Below, piece by piece: positions 37,721-49,460 of a DNA stretch of 64,000 nt. Origin of the DNA: Enoplosus armatus (lineage: Eukaryota > Chordata > Actinopteri > Centrarchiformes > Enoplosidae); NCBI RefSeq assembly GCF_043641665.1, contig NC_092203.1, positions 4,923,067 to 4,987,066 on the forward strand. Direction: 5' to 3'. The notes beneath the pieces were generated by a model. It saw nothing but the letters and a program-made list of their open reading frames with translations. It was not told the origin of the DNA and searched no databases. The position numbers were made by a program, and so were the translations under genes. Numbering within the stretch: position 1 is the stretch's first letter; each line of letters begins with the position of its first letter.

Positions 37721-40700
37721 CACCTAAATCCAAATTATACAGTCAAGACTAGATTATCAACTGGGCAAAGTGGGCACTTGCCACAGGGCCCAGCCATGCA
37801 CTTTATTATGCTGCGTGACTCTGCTCCCAGTCTACAGTGTTTATTGCAGGAGTTATTTTTTCCAGCCTTTCTCCAGAGCGGATTCAGAGAAGTCATCTCG
37901 ATCAAAAAAAAAAAAGGAGGAAAGAAATCTGTGTCGCCTTGTACTCCACACCCCTGAAGTAAAAGTCAACATCATGTTAACTCAGGCAAAACCTCCCCTA
38001 TCAAGAGATATCAGAACAGAAATCAACTCTCAGTGGCGTGGCAAGGTCTATTTATATCGCCTCTGGTGCTCAAGAGGCTTTGACCGGCAGTGTTTCCAAA
38101 TGCATTTTTGATATAAATATGTGAAGGGCTGTGTTCAAGCTGGGTGTTAAGTTGCTTTTTAGGGACAGTAATTCAGTAACTTGACCTATTTACTGTCCAT
38201 GTTTGATACTATCACGACTAGTTTGTGTACGTGTTTGTGTATGTGGATTTTTCATCACTGCATGTGTACTGCAGTGTACCACTGAGCAAGTCACCGCACC
38301 ATAAACCCCCAGATTAAGAGTTTTATGTGTGTTTTGTGTTTATGTACACCTAAGAGACTTATCAGAAAGATTAGCTGTTACTCCACGCGCACGATTGCCA
38401 AACTAATCTTGTTCTGTTTGAGCCGCCGCCTGCGTATATGACCTTTTACACTCCCCTGCTGGTTTTATTAGTTGTGAGAGTAAAACACTTCAGAGTCTCA
38501 ATTAGGACACATGATTAGAAGTGAAACCATCTTGGCTGTGGTTGTCCTACCTTAAGCCTTCAAGTTATTATCGTCCACAAACTAATTAGCAAGTTCTTGA
38601 TAAGCGAGGGTAGACCCTTTTGTTGCCATAGCAACAGTTAGACTTAATCACAATGAAAGGATTGTGGTGTTGGGTAGCTCGCAGAGCACACTCTGCCCTC
38701 TCCAGCACTTGCATTTGCTTAATTTGTTTCTAGTTATTCACTCTATGTACAATTTTAGGTTGTTTTTTCATTGTTTTGCTCCTGGCCCACTTCATTGAAG
38801 AAATCAAAAAGAGGGTTAGAGGGAAGTGTCATCTGAACACAGTGTGCTCAGTCTTATCAGTAAAAGGTGCTGCAGGTTGCAGATAAGACTACATGTAAGA
38901 CTGGTCAAATGAGCTGCCACATCTGTCTAACAGTGAACTTAGTGCTGTATTTATCTGTTGTTGTACCAAATCTTCTCTAATTTGCTTCATTGGCTAAATT
39001 TCCCACATTTCCCAGAAAGCCTTTTAAAAACCTCAAGAGATGAAGTGAACTGTTGCTCAAATGATTATCAATTACTTGATTTACTGCTGAACATGGTGAC
39101 GGTTGAATTTATTTACAATTTGAGATGAAAAACATGGAGCTTCAGAGTGGGCAAAGGTCAACAAGCCTAACTAGGAAGGTAACAAATATAACCAAAGGAA
39201 GTCAAAGAAACCAAATTACAAGAACTACTAAAATAAACAGGAGAAAACAAGGTTATCAAGAACTGGCAGCCCACCCTCATTACACCCAGAGTGTGGCTAA
39301 CTGGGAGAGGAGGGAGATGAGTGTCGCCACTGTGCAGTGGTGACACCATCTTGGCTCCGCAGTAAGCCACCAGACACGGGAGCCAATCACCTGCAGGAGC
39401 CGGTAGCTGGTGACCCAATCACCTCCTCGTCCCGCACACACCTATTTACATACATGCACTCATACACCTGATGCGAGTCTTGCTTACTTTCACACTGATG
39501 GAAAGAAACACAAACAAACCACCATGTCATGTTGCTGCATTGCATTCTGGTATGTTGAGGCGTCTTTTAGTGGAGAAATTGGTCTCTCTGCCTCAGTGAT
39601 GGAGCACAATTTTTGACTATTGACTACTTTGCTCTTTGACAGATTGACACCAAAATCTGTTGGTGCAAGTTTTCAGTAGCTGATGGATCTTTTGCTATTA
39701 AACTCCACTGCAGCTGCCTTGGAAATCTCAATGTGACATTATGTCTTTCTCATTCTTTACTGTTCAAGTGATTTAGAGTATACTTTCCCCTTTTTCATCT
39801 TTTCACCAGCCCCTAAAGCCCCCGTCAGAGTTGCTGCTGCTGCTCCCAGCATGACCCTTACAGTACCACACAATACAATACAGTAACATAATTCAGCACG
39901 GTTAAATCAATTCCCCACCAACACCCCTCCCCCGGTTACCCCCAACAACTGCTGCACGCACCGCACCTCACTGATTGGCGGCCAAGTTGCTTCTTTGGTA
40001 AATAAAACATTTATAGAGGCTCAATTAGCGAAGCCTGTTGAGTTTGCGGCAGCTGTGCTCGCCAGCTGTTTTTAAAGGAAGAGTGATGCAGCGAGGTGGA
40101 GCGAGGGAAAAGAGGATGTCAAGAACTGGAAGGGAAAAATGGATAAGGGAAGATGAAGCGGGCAGAGAGCTTGTTTTTGATTCAGCGTGGACCCACTTTG
40201 GTTTTCAAATATAAGACCAAGTCTGAAAAGGGCAGAGGGGAATGAAGTTTTTGATGGAAGTTTATCTGTATCGGAAAGTGGCTAAAGCCTCTAGCTTTTA
40301 TTTGATTTATAAGATATTGTTAATATAGTGAATTTTCCAACAGAAATACAGACAGAAATAAAGCTTGAAAGGCATTAGAGTCAGCATAGGTTACCATACC
40401 GCAGATGGCACAGATTCCCATTTCTGAGTGAACGCCTTCATTAAAAAACACCCTAATGTGTTGCTTGCTTGCTACAGACTGCTGCTTGCTGTACCTCTGT
40501 CTTTTTACACAAGTCACTATGTGTGAAATCCTCAATCAGCAACCCAGGAGTTGGTATTATCTGTGTTAGGTTTCACTGGTGAGCGAGAACTTGGTAAGGA
40601 TTAAGTGTCAGTTTAATATTTCTCATGAATCTTATATCCACCCAAAGATGGAAAATAAGGCTGAGACTGAGTCCCTTTGCCTGCTGTGCATGAATAATGC

Positions 40701-41487
40701 AGTTATTATTCAATCTTTGTAACTTTTTTGACTGACAGTTGGTGGGCTTTATTAGATGTCTTAACAGGAAGCTGCTCAGCCAAGGCATGTGCAGCGGCGC
40801 AATATGAGACAAGCTTCTTTTTTCATTTATGTGACTGAAAACAGCATTTGAGACCTGATGCTAGTCTGATAGCTTTAGTAAATGAATGCAGACTCACAGC
40901 AACTTCTAATTTTCTCAGGTACAATGTAGACGAGCGCCGTCACTGTCATTTAAACAGATATTGATGGTGGCTTATGCACAGTTTATTTCCAGTAGACTCA
41001 ATTTATGTATGAGGTGTTGACACACGAGACGGATATAAATACAGTCGTGTTTCAGGAAACAATGATTGAACACAACTGTTGATATGTTGAGAGTTCAGTT
41101 TAACACTCCAAAGAATATTATAGTAATGAAACACTTCACCAACAGATTTACACATTATAAAGATATGTGCTTTCTAATTTAGGCACACTGAGGAAGTCAC
41201 ATGTTAGAGATGTGTGCATGTACTAATAGCCTCATTTGGTTAGTGTGTTCTCGTGAAACACAAAAAGGAGACATTATAGAGATCAATGCTTCATGGAGGG
41301 AAAGAGTGTCTTGATTGATTGTGATATAAGGATTGCTGGCAGAGCACATGCCAGCACTGAAAGTGGTCTTGTCCTGGTTGCCACCTCTGCTGGGCTTGGC
41401 GATGATGCAAATTGGCAACAAAAAAAAGCCAAACCCTTTTCTAGTAACTCCTGCTTAATTCTCCTTTTCTGTCTCCTTGTCTTTCAG
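37721..41487. other. Non-coding sequence leading to exon A
   Basis: No exon or clear repeat other than a CTG run of four units near 39830. Sequence near 37750-37800 (AACTGGGCAAAGTGGGCACT) may be a further repeat fragment, not confirmed. The last 27 bases, 41461-41487, are the strong pyrimidine tract and AG acceptor of exon A. Confidence 0.5.
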
Positions 41488-41767
41488 TGGAAGGCTGCAC
41501 AGATTGGTCGGTGGACTACCTGAAATATAAGGTGCTTCTGGGGGAACCTGTGCGGATTAAGTGCGCTTTATTCTATGGATATATCCGGGCCAACTACACC
41601 CATGCGCAGAGCGCAGGACTTAGCCTTATGTGGTACAAAAGTGCAGGACACGGGGACTTTGAGGAACCCATCAGTTTTGACGGCACAAGGATGAGCAAGG
41701 AGGAGGATGCCATATGGTTTCGACCAGCAGAGTTGGACGATGTGGGGTATTATTCCTGCGTATTAAG
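41488..41767 (+). CDS. il1rapl1: IL1RAPL-family exon A: Ig domain 1 (partial gene)
   Basis: Internal coding exon of 280 nt encoding most of the first Ig-like domain of an IL-1 receptor accessory protein-like protein. The translation begins with [10 protein letters not shown], continues through [16 protein letters not shown] and LSLMWYK, and ends with [11 protein letters not shown], the classical DxGxYxC end of an Ig domain. The KC and SC cysteines should form the intradomain disulfide; the GC cysteine near the start fits the extra disulfide of IL-1R family D1. One N-glycosylation sequon (NYT) is present. The acceptor is a strong pyrimidine tract ending CAG at 41487 and the donor is AAG|GTAGGT. 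The exon starts with two bases of a split codon (NTG; valine if the previous exon ends in G) and ends with two bases of the arginine codon. Wording such as GDFEEP and [11 protein letters not shown] is closer to IL1RAPL1 than IL1RAPL2. In a teleost it could be either duplicate (il1rapl1a or il1rapl1b). Family certain, paralogue probable. Confidence 0.95.
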
Positions 41768-42920
41768 GTAGGTACCTGGAGACATACTCTATACTGTTCT
41801 CTTCAAGTGTAAATTGTTGTTTTTATTGTTTTTCCATTCACAAGGAACTCTTCCACCATTTTCTTCTTTTGCCAGCAGTATGTCAGTAAAATAGTGGGGG
41901 TAAATAACATTTTCTGGAACCCTGTGGGCACAAGTAAAGCTCTGTCAAGTCCTCCCCTGTTGGTTTCTAATGAAGTCTCTCATCTCTGGCCAAAATAGCA
42001 TTGGTCCTTGGTCCACAGAGCTTCATCTAACAGTATGAGGCCCCTTTGCTTCGCTTTATATGCTAAATTATTTCTTTATTCTCCTCTGGGGGACAGTAAG
42101 CCATTAGGTGCAATTGGTAAATCCATAACTCTTGGGCCCTCACAAGTCCTTCTTTCTGAAAAAGTGAGAGAGCGAGGAATGAGATGAAAGAGAATGGACA
42201 GTAATTCAGCACAGGAAGAATGAGGAAAGGGAAAAGGCAGCTAAGATAAAAAGGGAAAAAAAGCAGGAGACTCATCCTATCTTCCTTTTCCACTTGCCTG
42301 ATGGTGGAGGTAGACAATTGTTTGATTTATGAGTTCTATAATGTGGTGAAATTTCTGGCTTCTTAGCTCATATTGGCAGGAGTTTTCATTAACGTGGGGG
42401 CTGTCCGTGGCCAGTCAGAAAGAAAAGGCAAAGCCGCTGTCTCGAAGCCCATAACAATTTCTTTTTCACAGGACAAGGGGAACTTTGAAACACATCTTCC
42501 TGAAAGATAGGAGTGTAATCTTTTTAGAATTCAGAATCCACAAAAACATTATTTCAACCCAAACACAAACGATTTAGGACATTTGTTACACTGACAAAAA
42601 ACGGGTGAATGATGTACTCTTGAGCAGTTGCATTCAGCGTAGGTTTCCCTGTGTTTCACAAGCTCAATTCTAAAAGGTTTTGGCCATTACTATTCATCAC
42701 CATTAGCACTCTCCCCTTTGCTGTGGCGGCCGCCGTGAATAGAAACGGGCAGCACCAGTCCAACAATTCTATTCAGCGGCGTTGGCAGCATTTTCTGGAG
42801 GTAGACAATCAGTCAGCTCAGAGTTATTGTGTAATCACGCAGAAAGTAGAGCCGTGAGATTTGATTTGGACGAGTAGTGTTGCTTTGTCGCCAGTCTCCG
42901 CCATTCAGAACCAAATTAAG

Positions 42921-42941
42921 GGGCAACACTAAGTGTTGCCC
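42921..42941. repeat. Perfect 10-bp inverted repeat, 1-nt centre
   Basis: GGGCAACACT and AGTGTTGCCC flank a single A. Function unknown. Confidence 0.9.
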
Positions 42942-43907
42942 ATCATGGTGGGAAATAACAATAGTTCTGAATGCAGAGCACTTTTCCATCGCACAGGATT
43001 TCTCTCTGCAGGCATTTCATCGGACTATTGTTGCCCACAGTTGCTTCTCTGCAGGTTTTAACTTTTTTTACATTGTAGAGTCGGGACAAGGATGTGTGCT
43101 TTTTCATGCTTAACTTTCAGCTCTAAATATTTGCCACTCAAATGGCATATTTACAACTCTGACCTTTATTTACAATGCCAGCACTAATGCCACAATCAGC
43201 TCCACTGATTTTCATTGTTAATCAAAGCATCCGATGCAGCTGGGGGTGTGTTAGGAAGTATTCCAGGAAACAGACACATGATACGCTGATTAGCTCCAGC
43301 ACAGTAAGACCGTGTTATGAATTGAATATTCCCACAAAAACTCTATAACACACTAAATAATGCACATGTTTGGCATATTATGGCCATGTAAAGTTGATAT
43401 GGCTCACATGTGTTTCCCTGTTTACACATCCAGCAGACATGGAGGTCGATGAGACCGAACCAAAACAGTAAAGTTTTTAGAGCTGGGTGGAACTAAAAGT
43501 GACACCTTTCACATTACACTCTGTCATTTGATAATGCAGTTCAATTGTTAATATAGAAATATTGATTAGTGCATCTGAAAACATGAAACCAGAAGTGAGC
43601 ATATTACATTGGATTTCCTTACAGTTAAATGCACCAGCTGTATTAATTGGGAAAAAAAAATAACGGGAGAAACATTCATTTGTCACAATGTGTTTACTGT
43701 CAGTTTTGCAACAGTTGAGTTGAAGAAATAAGCTGAATAATGTGCAGAATTGCACATGCTTTATTACATAGTAATAACTTATTAACCTTGTAGGTAAAGG
43801 GCGTTTTCTCTCAACTGGCTCATTAGTCAGCTCTATACAGCAGCATACGGTGGCTTTTAACAGAGGGAAGGGCCTGCTCAAAAGGCTTGGGAGGATTCAA
43901 TTATTGG

Positions 43908-43911
<4 letters not shown>

Positions 43912-43948
<37 letters not shown>
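43912..43948. repeat. (TG)n microsatellite
   Basis: About eighteen TG units after GGATAC, followed by TCACATG. Confidence 0.95.
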
Positions 43949-43949
<1 letters not shown>

Positions 43950-46839
43950 ACATGTTTAGTTTAATGCAGCATTCTGAAGTGCATAGCAATGCATCAGAAC
44001 TGACCACACGGGACCATCAAATTAGAATGATTTATAGTCCTGTATTAGCATATACTGTGAGTTCTGTTGAGTGGAGCCACAATAATAAGGCCGAGGCTCA
44101 GTCCAGATGACTGACAGAGCAATGGTTGCTTTCCCATGCCGCATATGAATTAAAACTGAATCTATATGTGGTAGAAAATGCCCCCAAGTTACAAATATAT
44201 CACTTGATGTTATTCAAAGGCAGAGGTTAAAGAGAGCCACTCCAAAGTACTTCTGCAGTAATAACACTTGAACTATTCGAAGACCAAGCTGTTAACCTTA
44301 AAATGGCTACAGTATGACGTTTGCGGCCACATTTGCTTTTGTGAAATTCTCCTCGTTTTCCACTCGAGCGTTGACAACGTGTTAAAAATTGCAGGAATGG
44401 ACTCATCCCATTTTACAACCACATAGCAGCCGCGCATCGAGCTGGTATGTCGACGTGACTCATTTCAATTTCCAGTCACTGCAGCCAAATCAGAGGATTG
44501 CTCTTCTCTTTTGTCTCAGCAGCGTGGGTCCTATAGATGATCAGCGCTTGCATATGTTAACATATCACATTTGGATTAGGCTCTTGGCAGCATCTCTACT
44601 TGAGGATCCTCACCCTTTTGAAACATGAAGGGACCTAGGGAATTAGAGCGCTCAGCGGTGGAACGAATGAATCACAGCACAACAATAAATCATCTCTCAC
44701 TGGATACATTTCATACTTGAGCATGTTCTAACAATTCAATCCCAGTTACTATGGCTCCCGTGATGTTATTGTCTCCGAGCAAGTATTGATAGAGACTGGT
44801 GTATCCAAGAATGTTCCGCATGAACGTTGAAGAAGTTCTTGTCCTTAGACAACATCTAGAAATGATTTTCACTGTCTTTTGTGATAGTATTTGTCATAAT
44901 TTACCATTTGTCTTTTCCTATTGAAGACTCGCTGTGGTATAGTGAGGATTAAAGCTAATGTTCCTGTTTATCAGCCTTCTTTGGAATATTGTCATAATGA
45001 TATGAACATTTGGGTTTCTAAATCATATTTGCCTACGTCATCTATGGCTAAAACAAGGAAATACGTCTCCTACGCAGTCACACTACTGTTTCCTTTCTTT
45101 AGGTGGCTTATTTAACCATTTCATACATACAATACAAAGCTAAATGTTAAAATATCTTATTGATTATGCTTCTCTGTCATGAAAGCAGCAAGGGATGCGT
45201 TAAACAGGGATAATATTGAACAAGACTGCATTAAAAATGCATGCAGGTTGGAAACACTATCAACAACTACTCAGTCAAAGAAATCATTATATATTTATCA
45301 TATATATTTATTAATCTATCATGTCAAGCCTGGTATTAAAATCCTATAATATCCCTATAGGGACATTTCATTAACATTTCTAAAGTCACTATAATATTTT
45401 AAAATATCCCTACACTTCTCTGTCATCAGAATTGTTTTATATCTTGTGACTTTATCCACACTTATCATAGTTGTAATAATATTTCACATACTGAAGACGG
45501 AAGCATCATAAATAGATATACCAGTAGATATACTGTAATAGTAAACAAGGCAGTGTTTTGTCTGTTTGTTTTTTCACTTCCGTTATATCATATAGCAACA
45601 TACTTTCTGTTGTAGCTACTCAGCAGTGAGTTTACGACATGATTGTCATGTGGCATCGGTTATCAGTATATAGGGACTGTCAGTCTGTGTTTCCTGTGCA
45701 CAGGCTCTCTCGATACCAGGCAAGATATTTGTCTGCCAGTTGTCTGTAACAGGTGTTATTGCACTAGGCAAAGCTTAACAGTGTGGGCAGAATATTCATA
45801 ATACACCCACAGCAGGGAGGCCACAGCCAGGGAACACACACTGCTGCAGCATTATTAACCACTTCTGCCAGTTTACTGCCATGAAACTCAAGGGGGGCAG
45901 TCTGTTGTCCCAAATTAATGATTCCAAGCAAATTGTAATTTAAAAAATGAGTTATTTAAGTACTTTAATGCATAGATAACAGTGAAACACAGATGATTTG
46001 CCATATTAGGATATATATCTATTGAGCAAATATTAAGATAATTTCAATCATATCACCCAGGCCTTGTGAGGATCGAAGTTCAAGGAACTGAGTTGTTCTA
46101 CCACAGTCATCATTACTGCCAGGGTTACAAGTAAACAAAACAAGACAAAAAGCACATAAGCAACATATCAAAAGACGCATTTATCAGTGTGTGTTGCCCC
46201 TCTGAAAGAAAGCCCTCTGAAGTATAATACGCTTTGCGAGCAGCTTGGACACCATGTGGCATAATACAGAAGATGACAGAGACACATCTGCACTGCGAAA
46301 AAAAAAACCCACAAACATCTTAATAAGTTTTGCAGTTAGCAAAGTTTGGAGTCTGAAAAGCAGCTGGGAGAAAATGTGCTAACAGGGTGCAGATAAACAC
46401 AATTATTTCCAATTCAAGTCATCTAGTTTCAAGTACTTTCTAAATCAAGAGACATGTTATTAGGAGTGTTTGAGTCATCTCCCCTCCCTGTTTGTTCCTT
46501 GTTTCAAGATTTGTGTGAATGCTGTCGAGCTATCTCACAGCACGACAATTTGTCATTTGTTTTAAACATTACACTAAATATGACATTAAATTGCTTGTAG
46601 GTTGGATTTTTTAGCAGCGTATAACGTACGTCCTCAGTTATTACATCATGTATTCCTTTGATTCTCTGTGATGCACTCCCACACAAACAGATGCACACAA
46701 TGCCCTCTCTTCGTCCTCGTTTCATGTGTTGCATTATGCCCAGTGACTTAACTTCTCTTAACATACATACACACATGTCACATCTTTGTGTATTTGCTCA
46801 ACTGCACTTAAGGGTGTCAGAGGGCATCGTCATACGCTT

Positions 46840-46840
<1 letters not shown>

Positions 46841-46879
<39 letters not shown>
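46841..46879. repeat. (CA)n microsatellite
   Basis: About nineteen CA units after CGCTTG, ending AACACAAACTGG. Confidence 0.95.
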
Positions 46880-46884
<5 letters not shown>

Positions 46885-47029
46885 AACTGGACATGTCAGT
46901 TCTCTGCTCCCCTGAGACTAGTTGCTACTGACAGGAACTTAATGCGCCTCCAATCTGTATGTAAAAGCAGGCCAACTCCAACACACACTCAACATTCTTG
47001 GCATGTATGCCTGTCTCTTTTACTCTCTT

Positions 47030-47030
<1 letters not shown>

Positions 47031-47074
<44 letters not shown>
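47031..47074. repeat. (CA)n microsatellite
   Basis: About twenty-two CA units after CTCTTG, followed by GATCTACAGG. It lies about 150 nt after the previous (CA)n and shares the CTTG left flank word. Confidence 0.95.
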
Positions 47075-47076
<2 letters not shown>

Positions 47077-48377
47077 TCTACAGGCATTACGGACATATGA
47101 TGAGGGACCACTCATGCCACAGTATAGGACTGGAAGGGAGCACATGAGCAGTGCTGTGTGTCAAATTGGGGTGTTTCAGATGTTATACCCTGAGGAGCTT
47201 TGTCGTATGCAGAGCAAAAACATCTGCAGTGGCAGAGTGTGCCACTTACTGTAACAACACACACACACACAGGGGCCATCCGGGTACTTGGGAGGATACC
47301 ACTAACTCTCCAGCACTGCTGCAAGTGTCTCTGTAAGCCTATTAGCATGACAAAGTGGCTAATTCCTGCTTTTTTATACCAGACAAGTATACCTGACAGC
47401 AGAGACAGCCGAGCGAAAGCTGGTCTGGCTAACGTCATGACAGGAAAAGGGAACAACATGCAGTAGATGTAAGGAAATGTTTGTGATTTGGATGTGAATT
47501 TACAATAATAGGATGAGTGTATTTTATCAATATGATTTGGGTTAGATAAAATCACATGAGTGTGTTCAGTTGTTGAAATTTGTTGTCTTTCATTTGTAAG
47601 ATTCTCATGTTTACAAATGGAATCTGGGAAAAAAAACTAGAGGTAAATCGCGAGCAAACGCTAAAATGGTGCAGTGTGCTGTAAGTGAGTGGGTATTATT
47701 TTATAATCCAGTTCATCCAGGTTTCAGTGCAGAGCCACAGCTCACCTGACGTTCACCTCAATCTTTGAAGTTCAGTCAGCGCCTGCTCTCTGCAGAGTTT
47801 GAAGTCCATGCTGCCTGATCTCTCCATCCACCCTCTTATGATAATGCAGCATGTTTTCTCCGTGCTTTGCCTTTTTCTGCTCAAATGCAGCATAAATTAG
47901 CAAGGAAACTGATTAGATGGATGTCTGTTTCTGCATCGATACAATTATATGCACATTCACGTCACCTTGAGACTAAAAGAATCTCTGTTAAATAGGTATG
48001 TGTGGGGTCTCTAGTCTTTGTAGGTTTCAGTCTTATCTTAAAGTGTTTCCTCGGCTTTACGTCAGGGGAGTTGCTGCTTCACACTCAGCAGTTATGGACA
48101 TACAAACAGCAAAACGGACACATCCACAGTGCATCGATCGCCGCGGAAAGTGCAAGGATTACAGTGTCAGATTAAGGACAGATGTAGCAGCACAGGGAGG
48201 ACCCCACTTCTTGGCAGGTAGCTAATGTTTCACCTTTGACCCCGTCCACCGGTGTTGGCATGCTGCCACTGTCCCAGGCTTATTAATGTGTTTCCTGCAT
48301 GTCCTGCAATGCCTGGGCTGTCACCAGCAAAGGACAATGGGAGGGTTAGATAACAAAGGAGTGAGTGTGCATCTGTT

Positions 48378-48379
<2 letters not shown>

Positions 48380-48421
<42 letters not shown>
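48380..48421. repeat. (TG)n microsatellite
   Basis: About twenty TG units after TGTTTA, followed by CGTCCATTTG. Opposite orientation to the two (CA)n repeats 1.3-1.5 kb upstream. Confidence 0.95.
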
Positions 48422-48424
<3 letters not shown>

Positions 48425-49009
48425 CCATTTGCTTATTTAAGCCTAAATCGCTGCTGTGAGTGCACCTCACCTGGCACCTGCGCACACACATACACACCAA
48501 AAGCTGGTACAGAGAACACACACACGCATTAAAAACCGCTTCCTACCCATCCCAGACCGCAGCCATGTTGACTGTGTTAGTATTCGTGGGCAGGAGTGGC
48601 TGGTGATCTCTCAGGGAAGTGACAGTCAGAATGGGCCGTCTGGAACACTCTGTCATTCAGCCCGAGTCCGGGCCTGTCCAATTGATCCAGCCCAGCTGTC
48701 AAAGTCAATGAGAGACGCTAGACTAAGGAGCAGCAGGGACGGTTTGTGCTGCCAGGGGTTATGGATGATGTATAATATAAGGATGGTGTTTGTGTTATAA
48801 GCTACCTGGCAGGAGACAATCAGTTAGCTGTGGCTCCGTGGAATAACTTTGCAGAGGAGGGCTATAACTATGGCGCCCTGATGGATGTTTATCAATGGAG
48901 TTTATTTTTAAGTGCTGTGCAGTGCCGAGGCACATATGGATGAGGTTTAGAAGTCACAATGAAATGAAGACTTACTTCTTCATCCAATAATCTTACCAAA
49001 CATAAGACA

Positions 49010-49460
49010 TGTTCATGTTTACCATCTTAGTTTAGAATGTTAGCATGCTAACTTTTGCCTCTTTGCACAAAATACAGCTGAGGCGGATGCAGGTAGTGTT
49101 GGACATATTGAAATTGTGACCTGCAGGGATGCTAGACGAAAAGTCAGGGGATCATCAAAGCCATTAGGATACATTACATAAGAGCAATGAATGTCCAAAT
49201 GTACCAACTTTTGTTCCAATCCATCAAATTAATGTGGAGATATTTTAATGGCTAATTGAAAGCTTTAATCTCACGGTGGCATTAGAGTAAAATTGAAGGG
49301 ACCCACAGAGATAAATAAAGATTTTAGAATTTGCTCTCTGGGCACAAAATCCCATTAAAATTCATCAAATATTTGTTGAGATATTCAGTCTGTACCTAAG
49401 TGGTGAACCAGCCAACCTACCTTGCCATCCCTAGATCCTGACCGCTACCCACAAGGGTAC
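49010..49460. repeat. Dispersed teleost repeat, nearly full-length
   Basis: In order: CACCATCTTAG-like start with AATGTTAGCATGCTAAC, ACAGCTGAGGCGGATG, GGACATATTGAAATTGTGAC, CTAGACGAAAAGTCAGGGGA, TCATCAAAGCCATTAGGAT, a caatccatca word, TTGTTGAGATATTCAGTCTG, AAGTGGTGAACCAGCCAACC and TTGCCATCCCTAGA. This succession is characteristic of a highly abundant percomorph dispersed repeat. It has no open frame. The copy is diverged, so it is an old insertion. The class is not assigned from sequence alone. Confidence 0.75.

Noticed and set aside
1..41487. Search for the signal-peptide exon of the IL1RAPL gene
   Set aside because: No short exon with a hydrophobic leader and a KxVxKR-type end in the needed phase was seen. 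It is probably upstream of the window, though a short exon could be missed by eye.
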